From Microbacterium terrae (GTDB lineage: Bacteria > Actinomycetota > Actinomycetes > Actinomycetales > Microbacteriaceae), in the NCBI RefSeq assembly GCF_017831975.1, contig NZ_JAFDSS010000001.1, positions 806,001 through 870,000 on the forward strand: a stretch of DNA of 64,000 nucleotides, written 5' to 3'. Shown piece after piece: positions 25,949 through 36,451 of this stretch. The notes below the pieces were generated by a model. The model was not told where the DNA came from. It saw only the letters and a program-made list of their open reading frames with translations, and did not search any database. Numbering within the stretch: the first letter of the stretch is position 1; each line of letters begins with the position of its first letter. Both the position numbers and the translations under genes were made by a program.

Positions 25949-27217
25949 TCAGCCCAGCAGCGCATGGGCTGCGGCGAAGATCGCGAGGCCCGCGAGCGCG
26001 CCGACGAACGTGCCGTTCAAGCGGATGTACTGCAGGTCGCGTCCGACCATGAGCTCGATCTTCTCGGTCGTCTCCTGGGGATCCCACCGCTCGACCGTGT
26101 CGGTGATGATCGAGGCGATGTCGTGACGGTAGCGATCGACGAGGAAGACCGCCGCGTCGGTGGCCCACGTGTCGACGCGGTGCTGCAGCGCGGCATCCGT
26201 CGTCAGCCGCGACCCCACCTCGGCGAGCGCCGCGGCGGCCCGTCGGCGCAGCCCGCTGTCGGGATCGGCGAGCGAGGTGATGAGTCCCTCCTTCGCCGTC
26301 GTCCACACCTCCCCGGCCAGCGCGCGCACACGCGGGCTGTCGAAGACCGAGGTCTTGGCGTCTTCGAGGCGGCCGATCATGGCCGGGTCGTGCTGCAGGC
26401 TCTCGGCGAGACGGGCGAGGTAGGCGTCGATCGCGCGGCGGGCCGGATGCTGCGCGTCGGCCTGCACCGCTGCCACGAACTTCACGGCCTCGTTGTAGAC
26501 CGTGTCGTCGACGAGCCGGTGGGCGATGCTCGGCACCCAGCCGGGGAGGCGGCGCGAGACGAGTCCGGTGAACGCGGTCTGGTTGGCGCGCAGCCACGCG
26601 GCGAGGCTGTCGAAGCCCAGGTCGACCGCGCCGCGGTGGGCGTCGGCCGCGACGACCCGCTCGAGCCACCCGCCGAGCGGCGGCCCCCAGTCCGGCGAGA
26701 GGAGGTGCTCGCGGGCGAGGTCCTCGATGAGGTCCTGCACGTCGTCGTCGCTGAGGGCACGCAGCACGCCCGTGGCCATCGCCGACGCCTCGCCCACCAC
26801 CCGCTCCGCGTGCACGGTCTGGCCGAGCCATTCGCCGAGGCGGGCGGCGAGGTGCGCGCGCTGCAGGCGCTCGCGCACCACGTCTCCCCGGAGGAACTCG
26901 GTCTCGACGAACTCGCCGAGGGTACGGCCGATCTCGTCTTTGCGCTTGGGGATGATCGCGGTGTGCGGGATGGGGATGCCGAGCGGATGCCGGAACAGCG
27001 CGGTGACCGCGAACCAGTCCGCGAGCGCCCCCACCATGCCGCCCTCCGCCGCAGCTCGCACGTAGGCGAGCGCGGGAACCTGCTGCTGGAAGGCGAACGA
27101 CACCGCGAAGACCACGGCCATGAACACCAGCGCCCCGAGCGCCACCGCCTTCATGCGGCGGAGGCCCCGCCGCCGTTCCTGGTCGGCCGGACTCAGCAGG
27201 GTCGGAGGCGATGCCAT
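25949..27217 (-). CDS. DUF445 family protein
   Basis: The 422-residue protein has a membrane helix near residues 27-46 and the DUF445 hallmark G-G-M-V-G-A-L-A-D-W-F-A-V-T-A-L-F-R-H-P-L-G near 59-80, followed by I-P-H-T-A-I-I-P-K-R-K-D-E-I-G near 83-97. A long helical middle follows, and a second membrane helix lies at the C-terminus. The family is widespread and of unknown function, probably at the membrane. The ATG at 27217 lies six bases after CAGGAT. It overlaps no neighbour; the next gene downstream starts 19 bases past its stop. Confidence 0.88.
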   Translation of the reverse strand: MASPPTLLSPADQERRRGLRRMKAVALGALVFMAVVFAVSFAFQQQVPALAYVRAAAEGGMVGALADWFAVTALFRHPLGIPIPHTAIIPKRKDEIGRTLGEFVETEFLRGDVVRERLQRAHLAARLGEWLGQTVHAERVVGEASAMATGVLRALSDDDVQDLIEDLAREHLLSPDWGPPLGGWLERVVAADAHRGAVDLGFDSLAAWLRANQTAFTGLVSRRLPGWVPSIAHRLVDDTVYNEAVKFVAAVQADAQHPARRAIDAYLARLAESLQHDPAMIGRLEDAKTSVFDSPRVRALAGEVWTTAKEGLITSLADPDSGLRRRAAAALAEVGSRLTTDAALQHRVDTWATDAAVFLVDRYRHDIASIITDTVERWDPQETTEKIELMVGRDLQYIRLNGTFVGALAGLAIFAAAHALLG

Positions 27218-27259
27218 GGCGTCATCCTGTCACGCCCGGCCGACGGGGCGGACGCGGCG

Positions 27260-27736
27260 TCAGGGAAGGTCGTCGAGCGCCCAGGAGCAGTACATGACGA
27301 TCGTCGTGCGGTAGGCGACGATCTTCGCCTGCGACGCCGGAACGCTGCGCGTCTCGTCGTCGGGCCACAGTTCGCTGGCCGCATCGACTCCGGGCGGCAG
27401 GCACGTGCCCGCCGACAGGCTGACCGTGGGCCTGGTCGGAGCGATCCAGGTGCCCTTCGACTCGCCGATCCCGCCGTCGGGTGCCTCGACGCGGGCCGGC
27501 ACGGTGAAGGTGCACACCAGATGCAGGCGCCCCGCCTTCTCGACGAGGGTGTATCTCGACGTGTAGATGTCGACGGGCGGGGTGCCCTCGGTGATCGCTC
27601 CCGCGTAGCACTGGTCGGGGATGTCGGGGTTGTACAGCTCGGCCCCGGCGTTGTGGTCGGCGAGGGCCGGCGCCGCTGTGCCGAGGACGAGGGCCGCCGC
27701 GGCGGCCAAGGCGAGGATGAGGCTTCTGGAACGCAT
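27260..27736 (-). CDS. Small secreted protein of unknown function
   Basis: This 158-residue protein has a clear Sec signal peptide: M-R-S-R-S followed by a hydrophobic stretch to about residue 22 and an A-L-A cleavage site near 26. The mature part of about 130 residues has four Cys (C-Y, V-C-T-F, G-T-C-L, M-Y-C-S-W), which could form two disulfides outside the cell. I do not recognise a family. GGAG lies just before the ATG at 27736. It stands alone between DUF445 and the acyl-CoA dehydrogenase, all on the minus strand. Confidence 0.8.
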   Translation of the reverse strand: MRSRSLILALAAAAALVLGTAAPALADHNAGAELYNPDIPDQCYAGAITEGTPPVDIYTSRYTLVEKAGRLHLVCTFTVPARVEAPDGGIGESKGTWIAPTRPTVSLSAGTCLPPGVDAASELWPDDETRSVPASQAKIVAYRTTIVMYCSWALDDLP

Positions 27737-27836
27737 GGTGGAGCTCCTCCGGTGACGGTGTTGTGACAGGGGAGCGGCCGATGACGCGTAGTGGCCGGAG
27801 TCGAAGGCTACCGCGCGGGGCGGCACCGCCGTAAGG

Positions 27837-29021
27837 TCACTGCTCGAGCGGACCCAGCCATGCAGTAGCGACGGTGGAGTGGGCCGACTCCGGATCCGAC
27901 GGGTGGTACAGCCCCGCGAGCACGTCGCGGTAGAGCCGCTGCAGCTCGCTGCCGGAGAAGTAGCCCGATCCGCCGGCCACGAGCATCGCCTGGTCGACGA
28001 TCGCCTTGGCCGACACGACGGCGCGGTGCTTGAGACCGGCGAGCAGCGAGAACCACCGCGTGCCGTGGTCGGCGCCGGCATCCACATCCGCGGCGATCGC
28101 GGCGATCTGGGGGACGATCGCGTCGTACGCGAGAGCCATCTCGGCGATCCGCCAGCGGATGTCGGGGTCCTGGCTGTAGGCGGCGCCGGTGCGCTGCGAG
28201 CGGCGCCGGCCGGCAGTCTCGACGGCGAGGTCGAGGGCGCGGCGCGCGATGCCGGTGTAGACCGACGCGAGGAGCACCTCGAACACGCTGAAGATGCCGA
28301 ATACCAGCGGGTCGGGGTTCGGGCCGGGGGCGATCCGGCGCACCACGCGGTCGGCTGCCGCGACCGCACCGTGCAGCTCGGTGGTGCGCGACTGAGTGCC
28401 GCGCATGCCGAGGGTGTCCCAGTCGTCGCGGGTGACGATGCGCCCGGCATCCGCTTCCTCCCGCGAAACGAAGGCGTAGACCATCTGGGGGGCGTCGGAT
28501 GAGGTGGTGTCGAGACCATGGAGCCCGAGCCGCGTCCACACCGGTGCGAGCGACGTGAAGATCTTGGTGCCGGTGAACGCGTAGCCGCCATCCGGGCGGG
28601 GGGAGGCATCCGTGGTGCTCCCGAACAGCACCAGGTCGTTGCCTGCCTCGCTGATGCCGAACGCGAACAGCTCGCCGGCGGCGGCGTCCTCCTGCACGAA
28701 CCGGAGATCGTCGATGCCGCGCTCCGCGAGCACCTGCGCGACACCCGTCCATACGAGGTGCATGTTGATCGCGAGCGCGGTCGCGGGGGCGGCTCCGGCG
28801 AGCCGCTGCTGCAGGACGGATGCCTCGGCGAGGCCGAGTCCCGCTCCGCCGAGCGAAGTCGGCACCATGATCGCCAGGTACCCGGCGTCGCGGAGGTCGG
28901 CGAGGTCGTCCTCGGGGAAGGTGTTCTCGCGGTCGTGCACGGCAGCACGCGACCGGATGCGGTCGAGGAGGTCGCCGGGCAGGTGGGCGGACGGATCGAA
29001 GGCGGGGACGGATGCGCTCAC
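27837..29021 (-). CDS. Acyl-CoA dehydrogenase family flavoprotein
   Basis: The 394-residue protein has the three-part acyl-CoA dehydrogenase fold: an N-terminal helical part (D-A-G-Y-L-A-I-M-V-P near residues 47-56), a beta middle part with F-A-F-G-I-S-E-A-G-N-D near 119-129 and F-T-G-T-K-I-F-T-S near 148-156, and a C-terminal helical part ending with A-G-G-S-G-Y-F near 345. The first FAD motif usually reads I-T-E-P-x-x-G-S, so this is a divergent member; the catalytic Glu is not obvious and it could be a hydroxylase-type relative. The start is the GTG at 29021, six bases after CAGAAT. Confidence 0.82.
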   Translation of the reverse strand: MSASVPAFDPSAHLPGDLLDRIRSRAAVHDRENTFPEDDLADLRDAGYLAIMVPTSLGGAGLGLAEASVLQQRLAGAAPATALAINMHLVWTGVAQVLAERGIDDLRFVQEDAAAGELFAFGISEAGNDLVLFGSTTDASPRPDGGYAFTGTKIFTSLAPVWTRLGLHGLDTTSSDAPQMVYAFVSREEADAGRIVTRDDWDTLGMRGTQSRTTELHGAVAAADRVVRRIAPGPNPDPLVFGIFSVFEVLLASVYTGIARRALDLAVETAGRRRSQRTGAAYSQDPDIRWRIAEMALAYDAIVPQIAAIAADVDAGADHGTRWFSLLAGLKHRAVVSAKAIVDQAMLVAGGSGYFSGSELQRLYRDVLAGLYHPSDPESAHSTVATAWLGPLEQ

Positions 29022-29166
29022 GCGGCCATTCTGCCGTGCCCGCGCAGCGTGCGGACCGAGCCGCGACACGTGCACCGCGCATACCGTCCGTGCACCGGGC
29101 TCGGCGCCGTGGGGTGGGACGATGAGCGGGTCGCGCACGCCGACACACGCACGAGGAGCCGCACCG

Positions 29167-30165
29167 ATGTCCCGACTCACGCAGACGCTGATCCCGCCCG
29201 CCCAGCGACAGACCGCCCGGGAGCTCACCGACGCGCTCGACCTCGGCTTCGGCGACACGACCGCCAAACGCAGCGGCTTCCTCATCATGCTGTTCCTGTC
29301 GGGCGTCATCGCGATCTGCGGCGTGCTCGCCGACTCGACGGCCACCGTCATCGGGGCCATGATCATCGCCCCGCTCGGCACACCCATCCTCGGCATCGGC
29401 CTGGGGATCGTCGTGGGGAGGCTCAGCCTCGTGATCCGGTCGATGCTGTGGGTGCTGACCGGCCTCGCGATCGTCGTGGGACTCGGCATCGCGTTCTCCT
29501 GGGTCGTGGCCGACCCGGCGAGCCTCGCGACGAACTCGCAGGTCGAGGGGCGCACATCGCCGGATCTCATGGATCTGCTCGCCGCGCTCGCCACCGGCAC
29601 CGCCGGCGCATTCGCGATGTGCCGCAAGGATCTGAGTGCCGTGCTTCCCGGCGTCGCCATCGCGATCTCGCTGGTGCCGCCCCTGGGCGTCGTCGGCGTC
29701 TGCGCGGGCGTCGGCGACTGGGCCGGGGCGTTCGGGGCACTCATGCTGTTCCTCTCGAACGTGTTCGCGCTCGTGATCGCGGGCAGCATCGTGTTCACCG
29801 TGGCCGGCTACGCGCGGGACCCCGAGTCTTCGGCGACGGCGAACCGACGGCGCGCGTACGGCGTGGTCGCCGTGCTCTCGGTGCTCGTGGTGCTCCCGCT
29901 CGCCGCGAACAGCCTGTGGTCGCTCGCGGTGGTGTCGTGGAGCAGCACGATCACCGACTCGACGTCGGTGTGGCTCGAGGACGAGCCCGGTGCGCGGATC
30001 GCCGGCGTGGAGTGGCGGCTCGGCACGGCCACGGTGACGGTGATCACCGAGGACGGCACGGTGCCGCCGGTCGACGACCTCCGCGACGACCTCGCGGGCG
30101 GCATCCCCGACTGGATCGGCGTGATCGTCTATGCCGGTCCGGGGTCCGAGATCGTCGTCCAGTAG
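29167..30165 (+). CDS. DUF389 integral membrane protein
   Basis: The 332-residue protein has about six membrane helices between residues 40 and 270 and the DUF389 core S-G-F-L-I-M-L-F-L-S-G-V-I-A-I-C-G near 39-55 followed by T-A-T-V-I-G-A-M-I-I-A-P-L-G-T-P-I. The C-terminal 90 residues look like a small soluble domain. The family has no settled role. The ATG at 29167 has a GAGGAG ribosome site about nine bases upstream, so this gene is not leaderless. It diverges from the acyl-CoA dehydrogenase gene. Confidence 0.85.
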   Translation: MSRLTQTLIPPAQRQTARELTDALDLGFGDTTAKRSGFLIMLFLSGVIAICGVLADSTATVIGAMIIAPLGTPILGIGLGIVVGRLSLVIRSMLWVLTGLAIVVGLGIAFSWVVADPASLATNSQVEGRTSPDLMDLLAALATGTAGAFAMCRKDLSAVLPGVAIAISLVPPLGVVGVCAGVGDWAGAFGALMLFLSNVFALVIAGSIVFTVAGYARDPESSATANRRRAYGVVAVLSVLVVLPLAANSLWSLAVVSWSSTITDSTSVWLEDEPGARIAGVEWRLGTATVTVITEDGTVPPVDDLRDDLAGGIPDWIGVIVYAGPGSEIVVQ

Positions 30166-30241
30166 CGGGCGAGGCGATGCCGCGGCCGGCGGGATGACGG
30201 CGTTCGGCCTCGGGGCGGCGCATCCGGGCGAAGATGGGGAG

Positions 30242-30661
30242 ATGATTTCGACCGACCTCGCCGTCGCACTGCGTGACGGAGGCCTCGTCTGGCACCCGCG
30301 CTCGGGCGACCGCTTCCAGCTCGACGAGCCCGAGTTCGAGGCCGACGTCTTCACCGTCAGCGAGATGACGATCGAGCCCCGCGAGTACCCGACGGGCCGC
30401 ATCCTCGCCTTCAACGGCACGACCGAGTGGGCGCTGGACTCTGTCGCGCTCGAGGACGCGCTGTGGCTGCCGCACGAGCACCAGCTGCGCGCGCTGCTGC
30501 AGAGCGCCTTCCGCGCACTGCGCCGGCTTCCCGACACGTACGAAGTCGAGCTCGAGCTGCGGGGACCGGATGCCGCGGCCGAGCGCCTCACGTTCGAGCA
30601 TCCGGAACCCGCCGACGCGTATGCGCTCGCGCTCCTGGAGGTGCTGCGCCGGCTGGCGTGA
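30242..30661 (+). CDS. Hypothetical protein, 139 residues
   Basis: The protein has no signal peptide or membrane helix. It is acidic and reads as one small alpha/beta domain; the end, A-L-A-L-L-E-V-L-R-R-L-A, is a helix. Notable segments are D-G-G-L-V-W-H-P-R-S-G-D-R-F near residues 12-25 and E-H-Q-L-R-A-L-L near 79. I do not recognise a family. The ATG at 30242 has GGGGAG directly before it and GAAGAT six bases upstream. Codon usage is like its neighbours, so I take it as real. It may follow the DUF389 gene in one transcript (76-bp gap). Confidence 0.7.
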   Translation: MISTDLAVALRDGGLVWHPRSGDRFQLDEPEFEADVFTVSEMTIEPREYPTGRILAFNGTTEWALDSVALEDALWLPHEHQLRALLQSAFRALRRLPDTYEVELELRGPDAAAERLTFEHPEPADAYALALLEVLRRLA

Positions 30662-30697
30662 GGCCCACCGGCGGGCCGGGCGCGGGCGCCGCGGGCG

Positions 30698-31903
30698 TCA
30701 GCGGATCGTCTGGACCGGTTCGGTGTCGGGGATGGGGCTCGCGTCGCGGCCGCGGAGATCGGGGAAGCCGCGGACGAACACCACCGACACGGCGAGTGCG
30801 GCGACAGCGAACGCGGCCGCCGCGACGTACGCGCCCTGCGCGCCCACGCCGTCGATGAGGAAGCCGGCCACCGCCGATCCCGCCGCCGCGCCGATGAGCT
30901 GCCCCGTGCCGATCCAGCCGTACGCCTCGGCCGTCTCGCTGAACTTCACGCTCACAGACGTCATCGCGAACATCACCGCGAACGCGGGCGCGATGCCCAC
31001 GCCGGCGAGGAAGAGCGTGCCGCCCAGCCACCAGATGTCGAGCGAGAACATGGTCAGGGTGAGGCCGGCCGCGACGATCGCCATGCGTCGGGCCATCGCC
31101 CAGGGCCCGATCGGGATGTGGCCGAAACCGAGTCCGCCGGCGAGGCTGCCGACCGAGAAGACGGCGAGGACGATGCCGGCCTCGAGTCCGCCGTGGTCGA
31201 AGGTGGCGACGACGCCCGCCTCGACGGCGGCGCACGCGCCGATCAGGAGGAAACCGACACCGGTCGCCAGCACGACGGGGGGCTTGGTCAGTACCAGCCC
31301 GATGCGGCGGCGGCTGCGCGGGATGCGGACGCGCCCGACCTCGGGCGAGAGGATGAACCACGCACCGCCGGCGACCAGGATGACGACGATGAGCACGAGC
31401 GCCTCGACCGTGCCCACCTGCGTGGCGACGAACGTGATGAGCACCGGGGCGATGATCCAGATGATCTCCTGCAGCGATGCGTCGAGCGAGAACAGCGGGG
31501 TCAGCTGGCGGGAGTTCACGAGCTTCGGGTAGATCGTGCGCGCCGCCGACTGCACCGGCGGGGTCGACAGGCCCGCGATCACCCCGAGCGCGATGTAGGC
31601 CGGCAGCACCATCGGCACCAGGGCGATCACCGCGATCGTGATCGCGCAGAAGGTGAGCGTGATGGTGAGCACCTTGCGCATGCCCCAGATGCCCATCCAG
31701 CGGCTCGTGACGGGGCCGGCGATGGCCTGCCCCACCGACACGGCGGCGAGCACGAGTCCCGCGGCTCCGTACGAGCCGGTGACGTGCTCGATGTGCAGGA
31801 GGACGGCGAGACTCGTCATCCCGTTCGGGAAGCGAGCGGTCAGCTGAGCCGCGATGATGCGCCCGACACCCGGAGTTCGCAGAAGTTCCCGGTATCCCGC
31901 CAC
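30698..31903 (-). CDS. MFS transporter
   Basis: The 401-residue protein has about 12 hydrophobic helices and a typical MFS N-terminal half with S-V-G-Q-A-I-A-G-P-V-T-S-R-W-M-G near residues 56-71 and M-R-K-V-L in the loop between helices 2 and 3. The central loop near 185-200 is Arg rich (R-I-P-R-S-R-R-R). It is close to drug or sugar efflux members; the substrate is not known. The GTG at 31903 follows TAGATT by exactly six bases, so a leaderless start is likely. It diverges from the nrd operon. Confidence 0.88.
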   Translation of the reverse strand: MAGYRELLRTPGVGRIIAAQLTARFPNGMTSLAVLLHIEHVTGSYGAAGLVLAAVSVGQAIAGPVTSRWMGIWGMRKVLTITLTFCAITIAVIALVPMVLPAYIALGVIAGLSTPPVQSAARTIYPKLVNSRQLTPLFSLDASLQEIIWIIAPVLITFVATQVGTVEALVLIVVILVAGGAWFILSPEVGRVRIPRSRRRIGLVLTKPPVVLATGVGFLLIGACAAVEAGVVATFDHGGLEAGIVLAVFSVGSLAGGLGFGHIPIGPWAMARRMAIVAAGLTLTMFSLDIWWLGGTLFLAGVGIAPAFAVMFAMTSVSVKFSETAEAYGWIGTGQLIGAAAGSAVAGFLIDGVGAQGAYVAAAAFAVAALAVSVVFVRGFPDLRGRDASPIPDTEPVQTIR

Positions 31904-31909
31904 CCGTCA

Positions 31910-31915
31910 AATCTA
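31910..31915 (-). promoter_or_regulatory. -10 box of the MFS gene, leaderless spacing
   Basis: TAGATT on the minus strand ends six bases before the GTG at 31903. Confidence 0.5.
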
Positions 31916-32156
31916 CGCCGCGCGCGGGGGAGGCGTGATGCGCACGCGCGACACGCCGGGGGTGCAATCCACAGGCAGATCGGATGTCTGTGGGCCGGCG
32001 TACCGTGCGACCTGTGGATGGATCTCGTCTCCGCCGCAGAAAGTCCGCGCGATCCAGGCGTTTTCCGATCTCGAGACACGCCGAGGGGGTGTGGATGAAA
32101 CGGTGGAGAACCTGTGTTGAACATGGGGAGAGCGGTGGATAATCACACGGATGTAA
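31916..32156. promoter_or_regulatory. Upstream region of nrdHIEF with four DnaA-box-like sites
   Basis: No gene is seen in the 362 bp between the MFS and nrdH starts. Four sequences close to the DnaA box TTATCCACA occur: CAATCCACA at 31965-31973, CCATCCACA at 32013-32021 (minus), TCATCCACA at 32091-32099 (minus) and TTATCCACC at 32134-32142 (minus). A promoter-like pair TTGAAC at 32117-32122 and GATAAT at 32138-32143 (15-base gap) overlaps the last one. Confidence 0.4.
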
Positions 32157-32204
32157 CTACTAGTCCTTGTGGTGCTGGGCAATGTCCGTACCCATATGTA
32201 GTAT
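32157..32204 (+). promoter_or_regulatory. Two NrdR-box-like sites before nrdH
   Basis: The site at 32189-32204, TACCCATATGTAGTAT, matches the NrdR box pattern (acaCwAtATaTwGtgt) at most positions. A weaker copy at 32157-32172, CTACTAGTCCTTGTGG, keeps both half sites. They are 16 bases apart, the usual spacing for paired NrdR boxes. NrdR represses ribonucleotide reductase genes when dATP is high. Confidence 0.6.
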
Positions 32205-32265
32205 TGGTCTCCCGGCGGGGGGCCTGCTGGAGAAGTCACCGGATGTGAGGGGAGAACCGATCGAT

Positions 32266-32499
32266 ATGACGATCACGGTCTACACGAAGCCTGCATGCGT
32301 GCAGTGCACTGCGACGTACCGAGCGCTGGACTCGAAGGGCATCGATTACGAGGTCCTCGACCTCTCGCAGGACCCTGCGGCACTCGAGCAGGTCAAGGCG
32401 CTGGGTTACCTCCAGGCGCCCGTCGTCATCACCGACGAGGACCACTGGTCGGGCTTCCGTCCCGACAAGATCGACGAGCTCGCTTCGCGGCTGGGTTGA
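32266..32499 (+). CDS. nrdH: Glutaredoxin-like protein NrdH
   Basis: NrdH is the thiol electron donor of class Ib ribonucleotide reductase. The 77-residue protein begins [10 protein letters not shown] and carries the redox motif C-V-Q-C at residues 11-14, as in other actinobacterial NrdH; the W-S-G-F-R-P-D-K end near 62-69 is also typical. A GAGGGGAG ribosome site lies about 11 bases before the ATG. It is the first gene of nrdHIEF; nrdI starts five bases after its stop. Confidence 0.96.
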   Translation: MTITVYTKPACVQCTATYRALDSKGIDYEVLDLSQDPAALEQVKALGYLQAPVVITDEDHWSGFRPDKIDELASRLG

Positions 32500-32503
32500 G
32501 ATC

Positions 32504-32968
32504 ATGGCAACCGCGGTCGCTGAGCGAGGCGCGGTTGCCGGCAGTGCGGCCGCCGCGCCGCTCATCGTCTACTTCTCGAGCGTGTCGGGCAACACCGCAC
32601 GCTTCGTCGAGAAGCTCGGACTGAGGGCGCAGCGGATTCCGCTCCATCAGACGGATGCCGCACTGCAGGTGGACGAGCCGTTCGTCCTCGTCACACCCAC
32701 CTACGGCGGAGGCCAGGGGCGGGGTGTCGAGAAGGGCGCCGTCCCCAAGCAGGTCATCCGATTCCTCAACGACGAGGGCAACCGGAGCCTGATCCGCGGA
32801 GTCGTCTCCGCCGGCAACACCAACTTCGGCGAGCATTTCTGCATCGCCGGCGACATCATCAGCCGCAAGTGCCGCGTGCCGCACTTGTACCGGCTCGAGC
32901 TATTCGGCACGCCTGAAGACGTAGACACCGTGAGAGAAGGATTGGAACGACTGTGGAAGCTGCCGTGA
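32504..32968 (+). CDS. nrdI: Flavodoxin-like protein NrdI
   Basis: NrdI is the FMN protein that supplies oxidant for assembling the dimanganese-tyrosyl radical of NrdF. The 154-residue protein shows the flavin phosphate loop [11 protein letters not shown] near residues 24-34, the loop T-P-T-Y-G-G-G-Q near 64-71 and [10 protein letters not shown] near 104-113. The first 18 residues are an Ala-rich extension. It overlaps the nrdE start by up to 16 bases. Confidence 0.95.
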   Translation: MATAVAERGAVAGSAAAAPLIVYFSSVSGNTARFVEKLGLRAQRIPLHQTDAALQVDEPFVLVTPTYGGGQGRGVEKGAVPKQVIRFLNDEGNRSLIRGVVSAGNTNFGEHFCIAGDIISRKCRVPHLYRLELFGTPEDVDTVREGLERLWKLP

Positions 32969-35106
32969 CCGAAGCGCACTTCAAGACCGAGGCCCGCTTC
33001 GAGGGGATGGATTACCACGCCCTCAACGCGATGCTGAACCTGTACGACGCCGACGGGAAGATCCAGTTCGACGCCGACAAGCGTGCGGCGCGGGAGTACT
33101 TCCTGCAGCACGTGAACCAGAACACGGTGTTCTTCCACTCGCTCAAGGAGCGTCTGGACTACCTCGTGGAGAAGGAGTACTACGAGGGCGCCGTGCTCGA
33201 GCAGTACCCGTTCGAGTTCATCCAGAAGCTCAACGACCGCGCCTACGCGAAGAAGTTCCGGTTCGAGACCTTCCTCGGCGCGTTCAAGTACTACACGAGC
33301 TACACGCTCAAGACCTTCGACGGCAAGCGCTACCTGGAGCGCTTCGAGGACCGCGTCGTGATGACCGCCCTCGCCCTCGCCGACGGCGACCAGAAGCTCG
33401 CGACGAACCTCGTCGACGAGATCCTCTCGGGCCGATTCCAGCCGGCGACACCCACGTTCCTCAACGCCGGCAAGGCTCAGCGCGGCGAGCTCGTCTCGTG
33501 CTTCCTGCTGCGCATCGAAGACAACATGGAGTCGATCTCGCGCGGCATCAACTCGTCGCTGCAGCTCTCCAAGCGCGGCGGCGGCGTCGCGCTCCTGCTC
33601 TCGAACATCCGCGAGTCCGGCGCCCCGATCAAGCAGATCGAGAACCAGTCGTCGGGCATCATCCCCGTGATGAAGCTCCTCGAAGACAGCTTCAGCTACG
33701 CGAACCAGCTCGGCGCGCGTCAGGGAGCCGGTGCGGTGTACCTCAACGCGCACCACCCCGACATCATGCGCTTCCTCGACACCAAGCGCGAGAACGCAGA
33801 CGAGAAGATCCGCATCAAGACGCTCTCGCTCGGCGTCGTGGTGCCCGACATCACGTTCGAGCTCGCGAAGAACGGCGAGGACATGTACCTCTTCTCGCCG
33901 TACGACGTCGAGAAGGTGTACGGCGTGCCCTTCGGCGACATCTCGGTGTCGGAGAAGTACCGCGAGATGGTCGACGACTCGCGCATCAAGAAGACGAAGA
34001 TCAATGCGCGCGAGTTCTTCCAGACCCTCGCCGAGATCCAGTTCGAGTCGGGCTACCCGTACATCATGTTCGAAGACACGGTGAACAAGGCCAACCCGAT
34101 CAAGGGCCGGATCAACATGTCGAACCTCTGCTCGGAGATCCTCCAGGTCAACACGCCGACCACCTACAACGAGGACCTGTCGTACGCCGAGATCGGCAAG
34201 GACATCTCGTGCAACCTGGGTTCGCTCAACATCGCGCTCGCGATGGACGGCGGCGACCTCGGGAAGACCGTCGACACCAGCATCCGCGCCCTGTCCGCCG
34301 TGAGCGACCAGAGCCACATCGCCTCGGTGCGCTCGATCGAGAGCGGCAACGACCGCTCGCACGCGATCGGCCTCGGCCAGATGAACCTGCACGGGTACCT
34401 CGCTCGCGAGCACGTGTACTACGGCTCCGAAGAGGGCATCGACTTCACGAACATCTACTTCTACTCGGTGCTCTTCCACGCGCTGACCGCATCGAACCGG
34501 ATCGCGATCGAGCGCGGCGAGACGTTCGACGGGTTCGCCGACTCCACGTACGCGTCGGGCGAGTTCTTCGACAAGTACATCGACCAGGAGTGGGTGCCGG
34601 CGACCGCCAAGGTCGCGGAGATGTTCGCGGGTCACCACATCCCCACGCAGGACGACTGGCGCGCGCTGAAGGCCTCGATCCAGCAGCACGGCATCTACAA
34701 CCAGAACCTGCAGGCGGTGCCGCCGACCGGCTCGATCTCGTACATCAACAACTCCACGTCGTCGATCCACCCGATCGCGGCGAAGATCGAGATCCGCAAG
34801 GAAGGCAAGCTCGGCCGCGTCTACTACCCGGCGGCGTTCATGACGAACGAGAACCTGGAGTACTACCAGGACGCCTACGAGATCGGCTACGAGAAGGTCA
34901 TCGACACGTACGCCGCGGCGACGCAGCACGTCGACCAGGGCCTGTCGCTGACGCTGTTCTTCAAGGACACCGCCACCACGCGTGACATCAACAAGGCGCA
35001 GATCTACGCGTGGCGCAAGGGCATCAAGACGATCTACTACATCCGCCTCCGCCAGATGGCGCTCGAGGGCACCGACATGAGCGAGTGCGTCTCGTGCACG
35101 CTCTGA
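32953..35106 (+). CDS. nrdE: Class Ib ribonucleoside-diphosphate reductase, alpha subunit
   Basis: NrdE reduces ribonucleoside diphosphates to deoxy forms. The 717-residue protein lacks an N-terminal ATP cone, as is normal for class Ib. Active-site parts are the Cys in G-E-L-V-S-C-F-L near residues 178-185, the N-L-C-S-E-I radical-site loop near 393-398 and the C-terminal C-V-S-C pair that is re-reduced by NrdH. The GTG at 32953 is used here; a second in-frame GTG at 32965 overlaps the nrdI stop as GTGA and has GGAAG just upstream, so it is an equally good start. All class Ib partners are in the same operon. Confidence 0.97.
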   Translation: MEAAVTEAHFKTEARFEGMDYHALNAMLNLYDADGKIQFDADKRAAREYFLQHVNQNTVFFHSLKERLDYLVEKEYYEGAVLEQYPFEFIQKLNDRAYAKKFRFETFLGAFKYYTSYTLKTFDGKRYLERFEDRVVMTALALADGDQKLATNLVDEILSGRFQPATPTFLNAGKAQRGELVSCFLLRIEDNMESISRGINSSLQLSKRGGGVALLLSNIRESGAPIKQIENQSSGIIPVMKLLEDSFSYANQLGARQGAGAVYLNAHHPDIMRFLDTKRENADEKIRIKTLSLGVVVPDITFELAKNGEDMYLFSPYDVEKVYGVPFGDISVSEKYREMVDDSRIKKTKINAREFFQTLAEIQFESGYPYIMFEDTVNKANPIKGRINMSNLCSEILQVNTPTTYNEDLSYAEIGKDISCNLGSLNIALAMDGGDLGKTVDTSIRALSAVSDQSHIASVRSIESGNDRSHAIGLGQMNLHGYLAREHVYYGSEEGIDFTNIYFYSVLFHALTASNRIAIERGETFDGFADSTYASGEFFDKYIDQEWVPATAKVAEMFAGHHIPTQDDWRALKASIQQHGIYNQNLQAVPPTGSISYINNSTSSIHPIAAKIEIRKEGKLGRVYYPAAFMTNENLEYYQDAYEIGYEKVIDTYAAATQHVDQGLSLTLFFKDTATTRDINKAQIYAWRKGIKTIYYIRLRQMALEGTDMSECVSCTL

Positions 35107-36132
<1,026 letters not shown>

Positions 36133-36167
36133 CCACCCAGATCTGACTCCGACCCGAAACGGCTGGT

Positions 36168-36209
36168 GAGAGGCCCGGATTCGCAGGATTCTGCGGAATC
36201 GGGCCTCTC
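36168..36209 (+). terminator. Intrinsic terminator of nrdHIEF
   Basis: Two 19-base arms, 36168-36186 and 36191-36209, pair along their length with one bulge on each side around the loop GATT. The outer ten pairs GAGAGGCCCG/CGGGCCTCTC are perfect. TCTTGT follows. Confidence 0.85.
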
Positions 36210-36286
36210 TTGTGCCTTCTCTCGGGAGACAGAGGAGGACAGCAGCTGCCGCAGAGTGCGCGCTCGGTTTCGACGCCGACCCGTGT

Positions 36287-36451
36287 TCAGGATGTGGCCG
36301 CGCGCAGCAGCCATCGTCGCTCGAGGTCGTTTCGAGTGAGCTGGGCTGCGAGGGCGTACGAGTCCAGCGCTTGTGCGCGTCGACCGGCGCGCGCAAGGAG
36401 GTGCGCTCGCACGGCGGCGACCTGCACTGCCGGGCCGCCGGTGACCAATCG
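36287..36451 (-). pseudogene. Remnant of an ECF sigma-factor gene (C-terminal end only)
   Basis: Directly behind the YCII stop, and in the same frame, about 54 codons remain open to a TGA at 36287. They read V-R-A-H-L-L-A-R-A-G-R-R-A-Q-A-L-D-S-Y then A-L-A-A-Q-L-T-R-N-D-L-E-R-R-W-L. This matches the C-terminal end of the DUF6596-type sigma-70 proteins (V-R-A-x-L-L-R-R-L-G-R ... A-L-x-L-T-x-N-x-A-E-R-x-F-L). Those genes normally sit right after a YCII gene. The sigma regions 2 and 4 are absent, so most of the gene has been lost. Confidence 0.6.

Noticed and set aside
32701..34929. A 740-codon open frame opposite nrdE
   Set aside because: Antisense to a clear nrdE; Leu/Val/Asp-rich with no domain pattern.
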